Below are positions 47,962 to 55,566 of a stretch of DNA of 64,000 bases, one piece after another (positions within the stretch are counted from its first letter, which is position 1; the number at the start of each line of letters is the position of its first letter). A program made the translations under genes and the position numbers. Below the pieces are notes generated by a model. The model saw nothing but the letters and a program-made list of their open reading frames with translations. It was not told the DNA's origin and made no database searches. Origin of the DNA: Rhizobium etli CFN 42 (GTDB lineage Bacteria > Pseudomonadota > Alphaproteobacteria > Rhizobiales > Rhizobiaceae); assembly GCF_000092045.1 (NCBI RefSeq), contig NC_007763.1:1-64000 (forward strand). Direction: 5' to 3'.

Positions 47962-48207
47962 GTGTCCACCAATCCACTTATCAGCGAACCGGTCGATGAT
48001 TTCGTCTCCCGCCTTGAGGCGATGACGGACGACGAGTTGTTCGTGATCATGAATGATCTGGAAAAGGCGAGCGAGGCTGCCAAAGGCGGCGCAGCAGAGG
48101 AGATTCTTGCGCGGATCGCTTTGACCGAAAGCGAGATCGAGCGGCGCTATCCCGGCCGATTGCTTGCACCCTATCGCGACTGGAAGCAAAGACAACCGCT
48201 CCTGTAA
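47962..48207 (+). CDS. Small conserved rhizobial protein, stress-promoter controlled
   Basis: An 81 aa acidic, helical, soluble protein starting (GTG) MSTNPLISEPVDDFVSRLEAM. It has heptad-like stretches (DDELFVIMNDLEKASEAA; EEILARIALTESEIERRYPG) that suggest a coiled coil. No known domain. The GTG is 26 bp behind an EcfG-type promoter. It is followed after 32 bp by another small gene, probably in the same transcript. Confidence 0.7.
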   Translation: MSTNPLISEPVDDFVSRLEAMTDDELFVIMNDLEKASEAAKGGAAEEILARIALTESEIERRYPGRLLAPYRDWKQRQPLL

Positions 48208-48239
48208 GCGCTTGTGATATCACGTGAAAGGAAGCTTCA

Positions 48240-48503
48240 ATGAGCAGTTCTGAAACAACAACGGATCACAAGAAAATCCGCAAATGGGCGGAGGAAAGGG
48301 ACGGACGGCCGGCGGCTATCCGGACCCGCGGCAAAGGCGGCGTTCTCCGGATCGATTTCGGAGAAAAGGAAGAGGAGTTCGACGAGATCGACTGGGACGA
48401 ATTCTTCAAGATCTTCGACGAAAACAAGCTCGCCTTTCTCTACCAGGACAAGACCAAGGACGGAAAAACGAGCCGCTTCAACAAATTCGTCGAGCGTCAC
48501 TGA
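48240..48503 (+). CDS. Small stress-associated protein, often misnamed 1,4-alpha-glucan branching enzyme
   Basis: An 87 aa very acidic protein: TDHKKIRKWAEERDGRPAAI, GGVLRIDFGEKEEEFDEIDW, then DEFFKIFDENKLAFLYQD and SRFNKFVERH. Short proteins with this pattern are common in rhizobia and carry the database name '1,4-alpha-glucan branching enzyme', but no GH13 feature is present and the name is wrong for this sequence. AAAGGAAG precedes the ATG. It is probably cotranscribed with the preceding small gene from the EcfG-type promoter. Confidence 0.78.
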   Translation: MSSSETTTDHKKIRKWAEERDGRPAAIRTRGKGGVLRIDFGEKEEEFDEIDWDEFFKIFDENKLAFLYQDKTKDGKTSRFNKFVERH

Positions 48504-48549
48504 GAGACGCCGCGATCGGACCGCCGCGTCGCTGCTGGACGAGCCGCCG

Positions 48550-49350
48550 TTATTTGCGGCCGGAACCCGGTTCTGCCATTTTCGAATGCTGATGGGCGAG
48601 CACGCTTGCCGGCGTGACATTGGCGACAGCCGCTTGAAGCTTGTTCTTCCAGCCGCTGACGACATCGCCTTCACCATCCATCATCGCATCATAGCCAATG
48701 CGCGCGACTTCGCCCGCATCGTCCTTTTTCGCTTGTCCGATCGCCGTATCCGTAAGACCGGCTCGCTTGAAGAATTCAGTTTCTGTCGCCCCGGGCATAA
48801 GGCAACTGACGGTGACGCCGGAATCCTTCAACTCCTCGCGCAACGCAAAAGAGAAGCTGTTGATGAAGGCTTTGGTAGCGTTATAGACGGCCTGGTATGA
48901 CCCCGGCATGAAGCCTGCGATCGAGCCTGTCAGCAGGATGCGCCCCTGGCCGCGGCTGCGCATCTGATTGCCGACTGCATGAATCAGGTGGATCGTTCCG
49001 GTGACGTTGGTATCGACAACCCTACGCGCCTCGGTGAAGTCCTGGTCGAGGAAAGCCTTGCCGAGGCCGCATCCCGCATTGGCCATCAGCATGTCCACCG
49101 ACCGGCCGCTGGCCGTGATCCGCTCCGCAAGCCGGTCCACGCCCTCGGGCGTTGAAAGGTCGGCTTGCACGGCGTCCACTGCGGTGCCGAATTCCTTCAG
49201 TCGGGCCGCCGCCTGGTTGATGCGGTCCTCATCGGCGGCAATGATGAGATCATATCCATCCCGGGCTGCGCATTTCGCCAGTTCGTAGCCGATGCCCGTG
49301 GAGGCGCCGGTGACAACGGCGAGGCCCTTGCCTGCTTGCTTATCAGCCAT
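48550..49350 (-). CDS. Short-chain dehydrogenase/reductase (SDR)
   Basis: Classical SDR, 266 aa. Seen: NAD(P) motif VVTGASTGIGYELAKCAARD, NAG in LMANAGCGLGKA, catalytic Ser in LLTGSIAGFMPG, and YQAVYNATKAFINSF with YxxxK. A VTVSCLMPGATETEF segment is typical of general-metabolism SDRs. The substrate is unknown. It lies 46 bp downstream of the zinc alcohol dehydrogenase on the same strand, so both probably derive from the EcfG-type promoter at 50723-50699. Confidence 0.88.
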   Translation of the reverse strand: MADKQAGKGLAVVTGASTGIGYELAKCAARDGYDLIIAADEDRINQAAARLKEFGTAVDAVQADLSTPEGVDRLAERITASGRSVDMLMANAGCGLGKAFLDQDFTEARRVVDTNVTGTIHLIHAVGNQMRSRGQGRILLTGSIAGFMPGSYQAVYNATKAFINSFSFALREELKDSGVTVSCLMPGATETEFFKRAGLTDTAIGQAKKDDAGEVARIGYDAMMDGEGDVVSGWKNKLQAAVANVTPASVLAHQHSKMAEPGSGRK

Positions 49351-49396
49351 GATGCTTCTCCTTTAGAGCCTCCCGTTCGAAGGAAGCGCATGAAGT

Positions 49397-50566
49397 CTAG
49401 GGTTTGAGAACGACCTTGATGCATCCGTCCTGCTTGTCGCGGAACGTCTTGTAGAGGGTCGGACCGTCTTCCAGCGTGCCGCGATGGGTGATGACGAAGG
49501 ACGGGTCGATGTCGCCCTTTTCAATACGCTCCATCAAGATCGGCAGATAATGCTGGACCGGCGTCTGCGCCATCTTGAAGGTCAGGCCCCGATTGATTGC
49601 CGAACCCATCGGGATCTTGTCGAGAAAACCGCCATAGACGCCGACGATCGAGACCGTGCCGAAGTTGCGGCAGCATTGGATAGCCTGACGCAGCACATGC
49701 GGGCGGTCCGTTCCCATGAACATGGCGACCTTGATGCGATCGAGGCGTGAATCCCAGCTGGCAGCTGCCTCGGCTTCGGTTCCCACCGCGTCGATGCAGG
49801 CATCCGCACCGCGACCGTCGGTCAATTCCATGATCTGGTCGTAGACGTCCTTGTCCATGAAATCGAGGATGACGGCGCCGGCCGCTTCAGCAAGCGCCAT
49901 TCGCTCGGGCACTGCATCGATGGCGATCACCCGTTCGGCACCGAGCAGGAAGGCCGAGCGTATTGCCATCTGGCCAACCGGGCCGCAGCCCCAGATCGCG
50001 ATCGTATCGCCGGACTGGATGTTGCAGAAATCGGCTGCCATATAACCGGTCGGGAAAATATCGGAAAGGAAGAGCACCTGCTCGTCGGAAAGCCCCGCCG
50101 GCACCTTGATCGGCCCGACATCGGCATAGGGCACGCGCAGATATTCCGCCTGTCCGCCGGCATAGCCGCCGAGCAGATGCGAGTAACCGAACAGGCCCGC
50201 TGGCGAATTGCCCCAGAGTTTCGTAACCTTGGCTCGATCGGGATTGGAGCGCTCGCACCCGGAATAGAAGCCGCGCTTGCAGAAGAAACATTCGCCGCAG
50301 GAAATGGTAAAGGGCACGACGACGCGGTCGCCGACCTTGAGCTTAGTATTGTCCTTGCCGACTTCCACCACTTCGCCCATCGTCTCATGACCCATGACGT
50401 CGCCGCTGCGCATCTCCGGCATGACACCGTCGTAGAGATGCAGATCCGATCCGCAGATCGCGCAGGCCGTGACCTTGATGATGGCATCGCGCCCATCCTG
50501 GATCTGCGGATCGGGGACACTGTCACAGCGGATGTCATGCTTGCCGTGCCATGTCAGAGCTCTCAC
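49397..50566 (-). CDS. Zinc-dependent alcohol dehydrogenase (formaldehyde-dehydrogenase-like MDR)
   Basis: Medium-chain dehydrogenase, 389 aa. Seen: catalytic-zinc Cys in [26 protein letters not shown], structural-zinc cysteines in [16 protein letters not shown], and the dinucleotide motif [11 protein letters not shown]. The insert with [22 protein letters not shown] is typical of the glutathione-independent formaldehyde dehydrogenase-like group. The GTG at 50566 ([13 protein letters not shown]) follows GAGGAGG, so it is chosen over the 50-residue longer frame, which would run through a repeat. The true alcohol or aldehyde substrate is not evident. Confidence 0.88.
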   Translation of the reverse strand: MRALTWHGKHDIRCDSVPDPQIQDGRDAIIKVTACAICGSDLHLYDGVMPEMRSGDVMGHETMGEVVEVGKDNTKLKVGDRVVVPFTISCGECFFCKRGFYSGCERSNPDRAKVTKLWGNSPAGLFGYSHLLGGYAGGQAEYLRVPYADVGPIKVPAGLSDEQVLFLSDIFPTGYMAADFCNIQSGDTIAIWGCGPVGQMAIRSAFLLGAERVIAIDAVPERMALAEAAGAVILDFMDKDVYDQIMELTDGRGADACIDAVGTEAEAAASWDSRLDRIKVAMFMGTDRPHVLRQAIQCCRNFGTVSIVGVYGGFLDKIPMGSAINRGLTFKMAQTPVQHYLPILMERIEKGDIDPSFVITHRGTLEDGPTLYKTFRDKQDGCIKVVLKP

Positions 50567-50591
50567 GGTGGTTCCTCCTCTCCGGTCGCCA

Positions 50592-50685
50592 GCGCATCGG
50601 CCCGAAAATCGGAATCGATTTTCGGAAAGCCCGATGCGCAGATTCAAGGTAGCGCCTTTGAGCGTCCGAAAGGACGCGTGGCGCT
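50592..50685. repeat. RIME-like palindromic repeat element
   Basis: Two neighbouring hairpins: GCGCATCGG-CCCGAAAATCG paired with CGATTTTCGG...CCGATGCGC (50592-50639), and AGCGCC...GCGTCC-GAAA-GGACGC...GGCGCT (50651-50685). The sequence closely resembles the abundant intergenic repeat of Rhizobium genomes. It lies between the alcohol dehydrogenase start and its stress promoter, so it would be in that gene's 5' leader. Confidence 0.75.
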
Positions 50686-50698
50686 CTAATGGCGCTTC

Positions 50699-50723
50699 AA
50701 CCTCAGCTTCGGACAAATGTTCC
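50699..50723 (-). promoter_or_regulatory. EcfG/RpoE2-type promoter
   Basis: Minus-strand GGAAC (50723-50719), 16 nt, GGTT (50702-50699). It lies 133 bp upstream of the zinc alcohol dehydrogenase, with the RIME-like hairpins in between, and divergent from the next site. Confidence 0.7.
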
Positions 50724-50769
50724 CGGCGTGCAGGGCTTTCATGGTCACGGGTTCATCGGCCGCTTCGGG

Positions 50770-50794
50770 GGAACCAGGGGCTATCCAGTGAGTT
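50770..50794 (+). promoter_or_regulatory. EcfG/RpoE2-type promoter
   Basis: GGAAC (50770-50774), 16 nt, AGTT (50791-50794), 36 bp upstream of the small gene at 50831. Confidence 0.72.
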
Positions 50795-50830
50795 CACTCC
50801 GGAAGGGTCGCAACGTTCCAAGGAGAAATC

Positions 50831-51036
50831 ATGACCTCCCCCAACATGCCAAGACCACCAGGCCAAGCGATATCGACGTTTCAGACGACCCGGGCATCAG
50901 CCGTTCGCGTGGCATCGTCTCGTCGCCGGACGACGAAGCGATGCAGGCCGAAAACACCGTCGAAGGCGATACGGCCAACGATACGACGCCCCAGGGCGGC
51001 GTGGATCCACGCCATCGTGGACGCACCAACAAATAA
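50831..51036 (+). CDS. Small hydrophilic stress protein with apparent frameshift
   Basis: The C-terminal frame reads SDIDVSDDPGISRSRGIV, AENTVEGDTANDTTPQGG and VDPRHRGRTNK, ending at TAA 51034-51036. It looks like a real, polar small protein of a type common in rhizobia. The ATG at 50831 has AAGGAG upstream and an EcfG-type promoter, but is one base out of phase with that frame. One extra C in the CCCCC run at 50838-50842 would give MTSPQHAKTTRPSDIDV and join them. Coordinates cover the presumed repaired gene. Function unknown. Confidence 0.55.
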
Positions 51037-51054
51037 TCGTGACACTCGGGCCAA

Positions 51055-51777
51055 TCAGAGATCAAGCAACGCATAAGTCTTGCCGGTGGGTTTCTCGACA
51101 TGGGCCGCGACATTGTAGACGGGGGCGCCGCCCGGCGTGCGGCCCTCATAGGATCCCCGGTGGGCATGACCGTGTACGACCGCATTGACGCGGAATCGGT
51201 CGATCGTTTCGGCCAGCCGTGAAGAGCCGAGAAACGGATAGATTTCCAGGGGCTCGCCGACCACTGTTTCGGCGATCGGCGCGTAGTGCAGCACGACGAG
51301 GGAACGATCGGAGCGGACCTGGCGCATCGCATTTTCCAAGCGCATCGACTCCTCGACGCTTTCGGCGACCATCGCCTTGATCGCCGCCTCGCCGAACGAG
51401 CCGAGCATGTGTCGCCCGAAACCGCCGGCAAAGCCCTTTACGCCGACGAAACCGATGCCGGCGACTTCGGCCGCCTGGCCGTTGAGCAGTTTCACGCCGG
51501 CATCGGTCAGCACCCGGCAGACGTCGTCGACCTGGCCGCTCTCATGATCATGGTTGCCAAGGACGGCGACGGTCGGCACCGTGCAATGGCGCAGATCGCT
51601 CGCAAGCAGTTCGGCCTCCTTGGGCTTGCCGAGATCGGTCAGGTCGCCGGCGATGACGAGAACGTCGGCCACCGAGGAAATCTCCGCGAACAGATCCTTG
51701 TAGGACTTGGCGCCATCTTCGGTCACATGAAGATCGGCCACCGCCGCAATTCTCACACTTTTTCGCTGTTCGTCCAT
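51055..51777 (-). CDS. Metallophosphoesterase
   Basis: Calcineurin-like phosphoesterase, 240 aa. All metal-binding motifs are present: AVADLHV (D-x-H), VIAGDLTD (GD), VLGNHDHES (GNHD), LHYAPI, and VVHGHAHRG (GH-x-H). It is a soluble enzyme; the substrate could be a nucleotide, phospholipid or phosphoprotein. The ATG at 51777 is chosen because the upstream frame overlaps the nucleotidyltransferase gene. It is second in an operon 10 bp behind that gene, driven by an EcfG-type promoter, so a stress-time phosphate-ester hydrolase is likely. Confidence 0.9.
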   Translation of the reverse strand: MDEQRKSVRIAAVADLHVTEDGAKSYKDLFAEISSVADVLVIAGDLTDLGKPKEAELLASDLRHCTVPTVAVLGNHDHESGQVDDVCRVLTDAGVKLLNGQAAEVAGIGFVGVKGFAGGFGRHMLGSFGEAAIKAMVAESVEESMRLENAMRQVRSDRSLVVLHYAPIAETVVGEPLEIYPFLGSSRLAETIDRFRVNAVVHGHAHRGSYEGRTPGGAPVYNVAAHVEKPTGKTYALLDL

Positions 51778-51787
51778 TACGGTTCTC

Positions 51788-52594
51788 CTAATCTCCTCGC
51801 AATTCACCTTCGCCGCCGACATCGGCAAAACCCCATTCCTTCACGTCGATTTCGAAATCCACGCGGGAATACATCCGGCCGCGGCATATTTTCATTTGCG
51901 GCAACGGCAGCTCCTGCTGCGCCTTGAGCCGGTCCAGCAGCTCTTCCAGCAGCCATTGCGGAATCTTGTCTCGCTCGGTCGGGTAGATCCACCTGAAATT
52001 GAGGAGATGGATGAGGAGGACTTCCCAGTGGACTTCCAGATAAGCCAGCAGCTTGCGCCAATCGATGGAGTCATGTGCCTTCAAAATGACGTGCGCGATA
52101 TCGGCGCCATCATAGCGGTGGCGCAGTTGGACAAAGCACTTCGACCAGACCAATTCGGTCGGGCTGACGATCCTGACCGTGTGGCCGCACATCTTGACCC
52201 TGCGCGCATCCTCGAACCAGTCGTCGCCGACCGGCATCGTTCCGTTGGAGGAGGCAAAGATGACGTCAAAGAAATGGTTGCCCTTGAAGACCTTTCCGAG
52301 CCAGCGCTCGTCTTCGACTTCGACCGTGTAGCCCTTGGATTTGAAATGGCCGAGGATGCGCGCGTAGTCGCCCGCTTTGCAAAATATGTCGAAGTCCTTC
52401 GTCTGGCGCGAAATGCCCGTATAGGCGCAAACGGCATAGGTGCCGGCGACCAGAAACGGGATCTGCGATCCGACGAGTTCTCGAACGGCCTGGGTCACGA
52501 ACGGCTCGGCGTCGGGATCGATGAGCTCCGGAACCGCCTTCACTTTCATGAGCGTGTTGTTGTTTTTGCCCGGTTCGGCACTTTTCGCGGTCAT
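51788..52594 (-). CDS. Nucleotidyltransferase-fold protein
   Basis: A 268 aa protein with a pol-beta-type nucleotidyltransferase core: PFLVAGTYAVCAYTGISRQTKDFDIFC (a variant of GG/GS-x-D-x-D, with DFDIF), followed by VRIVSPTELVWSKCFVQ and a helical C-terminus. Similar proteins are annotated as nucleotidyltransferase/AbiEii-like. There is no toxin partner of AbiE type here; the partner is a metallophosphoesterase 10 bp downstream. This suggests a modify/de-modify pair under the general stress sigma factor. The target is unknown. Confidence 0.75.
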   Translation of the reverse strand: MTAKSAEPGKNNNTLMKVKAVPELIDPDAEPFVTQAVRELVGSQIPFLVAGTYAVCAYTGISRQTKDFDIFCKAGDYARILGHFKSKGYTVEVEDERWLGKVFKGNHFFDVIFASSNGTMPVGDDWFEDARRVKMCGHTVRIVSPTELVWSKCFVQLRHRYDGADIAHVILKAHDSIDWRKLLAYLEVHWEVLLIHLLNFRWIYPTERDKIPQWLLEELLDRLKAQQELPLPQMKICRGRMYSRVDFEIDVKEWGFADVGGEGELRGD

Positions 52595-52622
52595 CGTCGA
52601 TCCCTGTATTCACACGCAAAGC

Positions 52623-52647
52623 AACACCCGGAGGGGCTCTAGGTTCC
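52623..52647 (-). promoter_or_regulatory. EcfG/RpoE2-type promoter
   Basis: Minus-strand GGAAC (52647-52643), 16 nt, TGTT (52626-52623), 29 bp upstream of the nucleotidyltransferase gene and back-to-back with the next site. Confidence 0.75.
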
Positions 52648-52709
52648 ACCGCCCTCCATCCTGACGATGACCTCGGACAGGACATGCCATGACAGCCCGA
52701 GGTCATTCC

Positions 52710-52734
52710 GGAACTTCGCCAGCGCCGCGTCGTT
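52710..52734 (+). promoter_or_regulatory. EcfG/RpoE2-type promoter
   Basis: GGAAC (52710-52714), 16 nt, CGTT (52731-52734), an exact consensus match 55 bp upstream of a three-gene set of tiny proteins. Confidence 0.78.
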
Positions 52735-52788
52735 TGGCCAAAGGGCGCGCAGCCGCAGAAAACCGTCCCCAATTGAATGGAGGATGTC

Positions 52789-53010
52789 ATGGACAGAAAC
52801 GCAAAAATATCGACCGGCGCGAACGACAGGCCCAGAAAGGAGACGATTGCTGAAAGTGGTCCCGGAATTCCCGATGACAGCGGCCGGATGGTTGAGGTGC
52901 CGGATGCGGAAGCAAGGCGTATGAAAGCATCGCTGCTGCGCGATCGGCTCGACGAACTCAAGGAGAAGCTCGATGAAGAGACCGAGCTTCCGCAAAGGGG
53001 TTCTCCATGA
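52789..53010 (+). CDS. Tiny hydrophilic protein (stress operon gene 1)
   Basis: A 73 aa charged, soluble protein starting MDRNAKISTGANDRPRKE. The C-terminal half is a probable coiled coil (ARRMKASLLRDRLDELKEKLDEE). The ATG at 52789 is 5-6 bases behind GGAGG and is preferred to the ATG four codons upstream. It overlaps the next gene by 4 bp. The EcfG-type promoter at 52710-52734 makes it part of the stress island. Function unknown. Confidence 0.7.
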   Translation: MDRNAKISTGANDRPRKETIAESGPGIPDDSGRMVEVPDAEARRMKASLLRDRLDELKEKLDEETELPQRGSP

Positions 53011-53204
53011 GCGAGGTGAGGAAAGGCGGCCCCAACCCTTCAGGAATGAGCCACGATAACTCCGAACCGCCGCGGCGTATGATGATATTCGTCGTTACCA
53101 TCTTCCTGATCGCCTGCCTTGTCGCGCTCGCATTCACATGGATGAGACATCCCGGCGAACCGGACGAGAAATCACCTGCGGCGACGACGGAGCAGACACG
53201 ATGA
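53007..53204 (+). CDS. Tiny single-pass membrane protein (stress operon gene 2)
   Basis: A 65 aa protein with a polar N-terminus (MSEVRKGGPNPSGMSHDN), one transmembrane helix (MMIFVVTIFLIACLVALAFTW) and a short acidic tail. Start and stop overlap both neighbours by 4 bp (ATGA), showing translational coupling. No known domain. Confidence 0.7.
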   Translation: MSEVRKGGPNPSGMSHDNSEPPRRMMIFVVTIFLIACLVALAFTWMRHPGEPDEKSPAATTEQTR

Positions 53205-53371
53205 GCGAGGGGGATAGAGATCCTGTTCAGCGGCCATCGTCCTCTTCCGTAGGCAAGCGCACCAGGCTCAATGCCGGCAGAATAGCCCTGATCCTGGTCG
53301 GCACGGTCGCCGTTGTCGCATTCACCCTTTATGCGACAATTGTTCTCTACGGGCTCATCAAGGGCTCCTGA
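53201..53371 (+). CDS. Tiny single-pass membrane protein (stress operon gene 3)
   Basis: A 56 aa protein starting MSEGDRDPVQRPSSSS with one transmembrane helix (IALILVGTVAVVAFTLYATIV). ATGA overlap with the preceding gene. It ends 4 bp before the convergent stop of the Gfo/Idh/MocA gene. The three tiny genes look like one translationally coupled, stress-induced membrane set. Confidence 0.68.
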   Translation: MSEGDRDPVQRPSSSSVGKRTRLNAGRIALILVGTVAVVAFTLYATIVLYGLIKGS

Positions 53372-53375
53372 TCAA

Positions 53376-54401
53376 TCATATGCCGGCGCCATAGATGCCG
53401 TCGATCGCCTCCGCGACCGCAATGAAATTCTCGCACGCGGGATCGTAGCGCTGGCCTCCGGCGAGCTTTTTTGCCCAATCCACGGCAGCCCGTCCGCCCC
53501 AATCGTCGGGGGGGAGGGCGAGAGTTTCGCTCGAAGTGCCGGACATCCTGACGGCCGTAAAATCGTAGAATGAGCCATCGACATTCCTGAAGGAGGCGCC
53601 TCCCTCGGTTCCGAAGAAATCGGCGCCGATCTCGGCGTCACAGCCGGCGTTGAGCCGCCAGGAGCATGTCAGGCGGACGATTTCGCCGCCAGCAAGCGTC
53701 AGCGTCGCGACGGCAAAATCCTCGACCTGATCGTTGTTTTCAAGCCGTTTCCCGCCCGCTTTCAAGGCGCTCGTTACGTTGGTGACGGAGGGAAAATCGA
53801 GGCACCATAAGGCCAGGTCGACGAGATGGACCCCGAGATCGATGACACAGCCGCCGCCGGACTGGTGCTTGTCGTAGAACCAGGGCTTGTCGGGGCCATA
53901 GGCGTTATGAAAGGTCAGATCGGCCGCAAATATCTTTCCAAGAGCGTTCGAACGGATGAGCTGCCGGATCTGCTGCATGCCCTGCGTGTGTCGATAGGAA
54001 AGGTCGACGCCAAGCAGCCTGTCGGCGGTTCTGGAAGCATCGACAACGGCCCTGACCTCGGATGCCGTTCGGCCAAGCGGCTTCTGGCAGAAGACGGCAA
54101 AGCCTGCCCCGAGGGCGCGGATCGACTGTTCGGCATGTGCGGCGCTCGGCGTCGCGATCACGACGCCGTCGAGCTCCTGCTCGAACAACCCGTCCAGATC
54201 GGCGACGATCCTGGCATCCGGGGCGAGCGCCAGGGCCTCTCGTGCCATATTTGTGGAAGGGTCGGCAATGGCGACGGCCTCGGCCACGCCGCTCTCGAGG
54301 ATCGCTTTCATCCGATGCCGGCCGATCCACCCTACGCCGAGAAAGCCCAGCTTCAGTCGTTGTGCGATCGCCGCATTTTCTCCGGACATCGACGGCTTCA
54401 T
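53376..54401 (-). CDS. Gfo/Idh/MocA-family NAD(P)-dependent oxidoreductase
   Basis: A 341 aa oxidoreductase. Seen: N-terminal Rossmann motif LGFLGVGWIGRHRMKAI, GVVIATPSAAHAEQSI, the family Lys in FCQKPLGRTASE, and DLGVHLVDLALWCL with the likely catalytic Asp/His region, then a beta-sheet substrate domain. Members oxidise or reduce sugars, inositols and nucleotide sugars. It overlaps the zinc-type dehydrogenase upstream by 4 bp. The pair diverges from the glycan operon, so a role in making a precursor sugar is likely. Confidence 0.9.
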   Translation of the reverse strand: MKPSMSGENAAIAQRLKLGFLGVGWIGRHRMKAILESGVAEAVAIADPSTNMAREALALAPDARIVADLDGLFEQELDGVVIATPSAAHAEQSIRALGAGFAVFCQKPLGRTASEVRAVVDASRTADRLLGVDLSYRHTQGMQQIRQLIRSNALGKIFAADLTFHNAYGPDKPWFYDKHQSGGGCVIDLGVHLVDLALWCLDFPSVTNVTSALKAGGKRLENNDQVEDFAVATLTLAGGEIVRLTCSWRLNAGCDAEIGADFFGTEGGASFRNVDGSFYDFTAVRMSGTSSETLALPPDDWGGRAAVDWAKKLAGGQRYDPACENFIAVAEAIDGIYGAGI

Positions 54402-55387
54402 GAATATTTCACCAGAGCCTTGAGAAAACCGTCCGGCCGGTCGCGCGTCGTGTTGAGGGCGTCGTCCAGCCTCTCCAGCGGATAGATATGCGTGTAGAGC
54501 GGTTGCGGATCGATCCGGCCCTGGCGCACGGCTTCTATGGCGTCGCGAATGCCTTTGATATAGACGGCCGGTTCGCGCTCATGAGCGTTGATGACGTCGA
54601 GCCCGCGCCAGTTCCAAAGCTGCATGTTGATTTGGCGGGGCCCGTCCTGGTGATAACCGGCGATGATCAGTCGCCCACGTTCCTTGGTAAGCTCGCCCGC
54701 CAGGTCGAGCGGCCATTGTTTGCCGACGGCTTCGATGACGCAATCGCAGAATTTTCCGCCCGTAAGTGTTTTGACGCTCTCGATGATTTGCCAATGATCG
54801 TCCATCGGAATGGTCTCGGCCGCTCCCATCTCTCTCGCCACCCCGAGGGAATAGGGCCGGCGCGAGATGGCGATCACCCTTGCGCCGGCTGCCGCGGCAA
54901 GCCGGGTGAGAAGTGCGCCCAGGAATCCGATGCCGACGATGGCGACGGTCTCGCCGCTTTCGATGTTGCTGCGGCCGAAGATGTTCATGGCGCATCCGAG
55001 CGGTTCGCCCGGAAAGGGCTTGCCATCCAACTCCTTCGGCAGTGATGCGACCATCGAGACATCGGCAATGTCGTGCGTGGCGTAGGCATGGTAGGAAAGC
55101 GCCGCAACCCGCTCTCCCGTCCGAATCCCCGTGACATCGGGGCCAATGGCGTCGACAATACCCCAGCCCTCATGGCCTAACCCACCCGCCTCAGTGGGGA
55201 ACGTCATCCAGTCCGGTCCGGCCCAGGGCGTGAGGTTCGAGGCGCAGACGCCGCATCCTTCCAGTTTCACCCTGACCTGGCCCGGACCGGGTTCCGGCAA
55301 GGGGCAGGTCTCCACCGAAATATGTCCGGGGCCGGTGACGATGGCAGCCCGCATGAGCCCGGCCCTCTGTCTCGCCGCAATGTCCAT
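54398..55387 (-). CDS. Medium-chain (zinc-type) dehydrogenase
   Basis: MDR-superfamily dehydrogenase, 329 aa. Seen: GCGVCASNLTPW (catalytic Cys position), GGLGHEGWGIVDAIG, the nucleotide-binding motif VAIVGIGFLGALLTRLAAAAG, and ISRRPYSLGVAREMGA. The four-Cys structural zinc lobe of classic ADHs is absent, as in some sugar-related MDRs. GGAGG precedes ATG 55387. It forms a two-gene operon with the Gfo/Idh/MocA gene and has an EcfG-type promoter at 55440-55416. The substrate is unknown. Confidence 0.88.
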   Translation of the reverse strand: MDIAARQRAGLMRAAIVTGPGHISVETCPLPEPGPGQVRVKLEGCGVCASNLTPWAGPDWMTFPTEAGGLGHEGWGIVDAIGPDVTGIRTGERVAALSYHAYATHDIADVSMVASLPKELDGKPFPGEPLGCAMNIFGRSNIESGETVAIVGIGFLGALLTRLAAAAGARVIAISRRPYSLGVAREMGAAETIPMDDHWQIIESVKTLTGGKFCDCVIEAVGKQWPLDLAGELTKERGRLIIAGYHQDGPRQINMQLWNWRGLDVINAHEREPAVYIKGIRDAIEAVRQGRIDPQPLYTHIYPLERLDDALNTTRDRPDGFLKALVKYS

Positions 55388-55415
55388 GAGATGTCCTCCA
55401 ATGTGGCACCCCTAG

Positions 55416-55440
55416 AACAACAGGCCTCCCGAAGAGTTCC
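55416..55440 (-). promoter_or_regulatory. EcfG/RpoE2-type promoter (toward the oxidoreductase pair)
   Basis: Minus-strand GGAAC (55440-55436), 16 nt, TGTT (55419-55416), 29 bp upstream of the MDR gene. Confidence 0.75.
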
Positions 55441-55495
55441 AGTAGAGGTCAAAGAAGTCATAGATGATGAAGTCAATAAAGATGTCATTGAAGAA

Positions 55496-55520
55496 GGAAC
55501 TTTTCCATCCGCGTTCGGTT
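55496..55520 (+). promoter_or_regulatory. EcfG/RpoE2-type promoter (toward the glycan operon)
   Basis: GGAAC (55496-55500), 16 nt, GGTT (55517-55520), 47 bp upstream of the first epimerase gene. It is divergent from the site at 55416-55440, so one sigma factor would switch on both arms. Confidence 0.75.
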
Positions 55521-55566
55521 CGGCGCCTATCTCCGAAGCAAATTATTCAACCGGACGGATCTCATA

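Noticed and set aside
51788..52594. AbiE-type toxin-antitoxin system
   Set aside because: No AbiEi-like antitoxin is adjacent; the partner is a metallophosphoesterase and the operon has a stress promoter.
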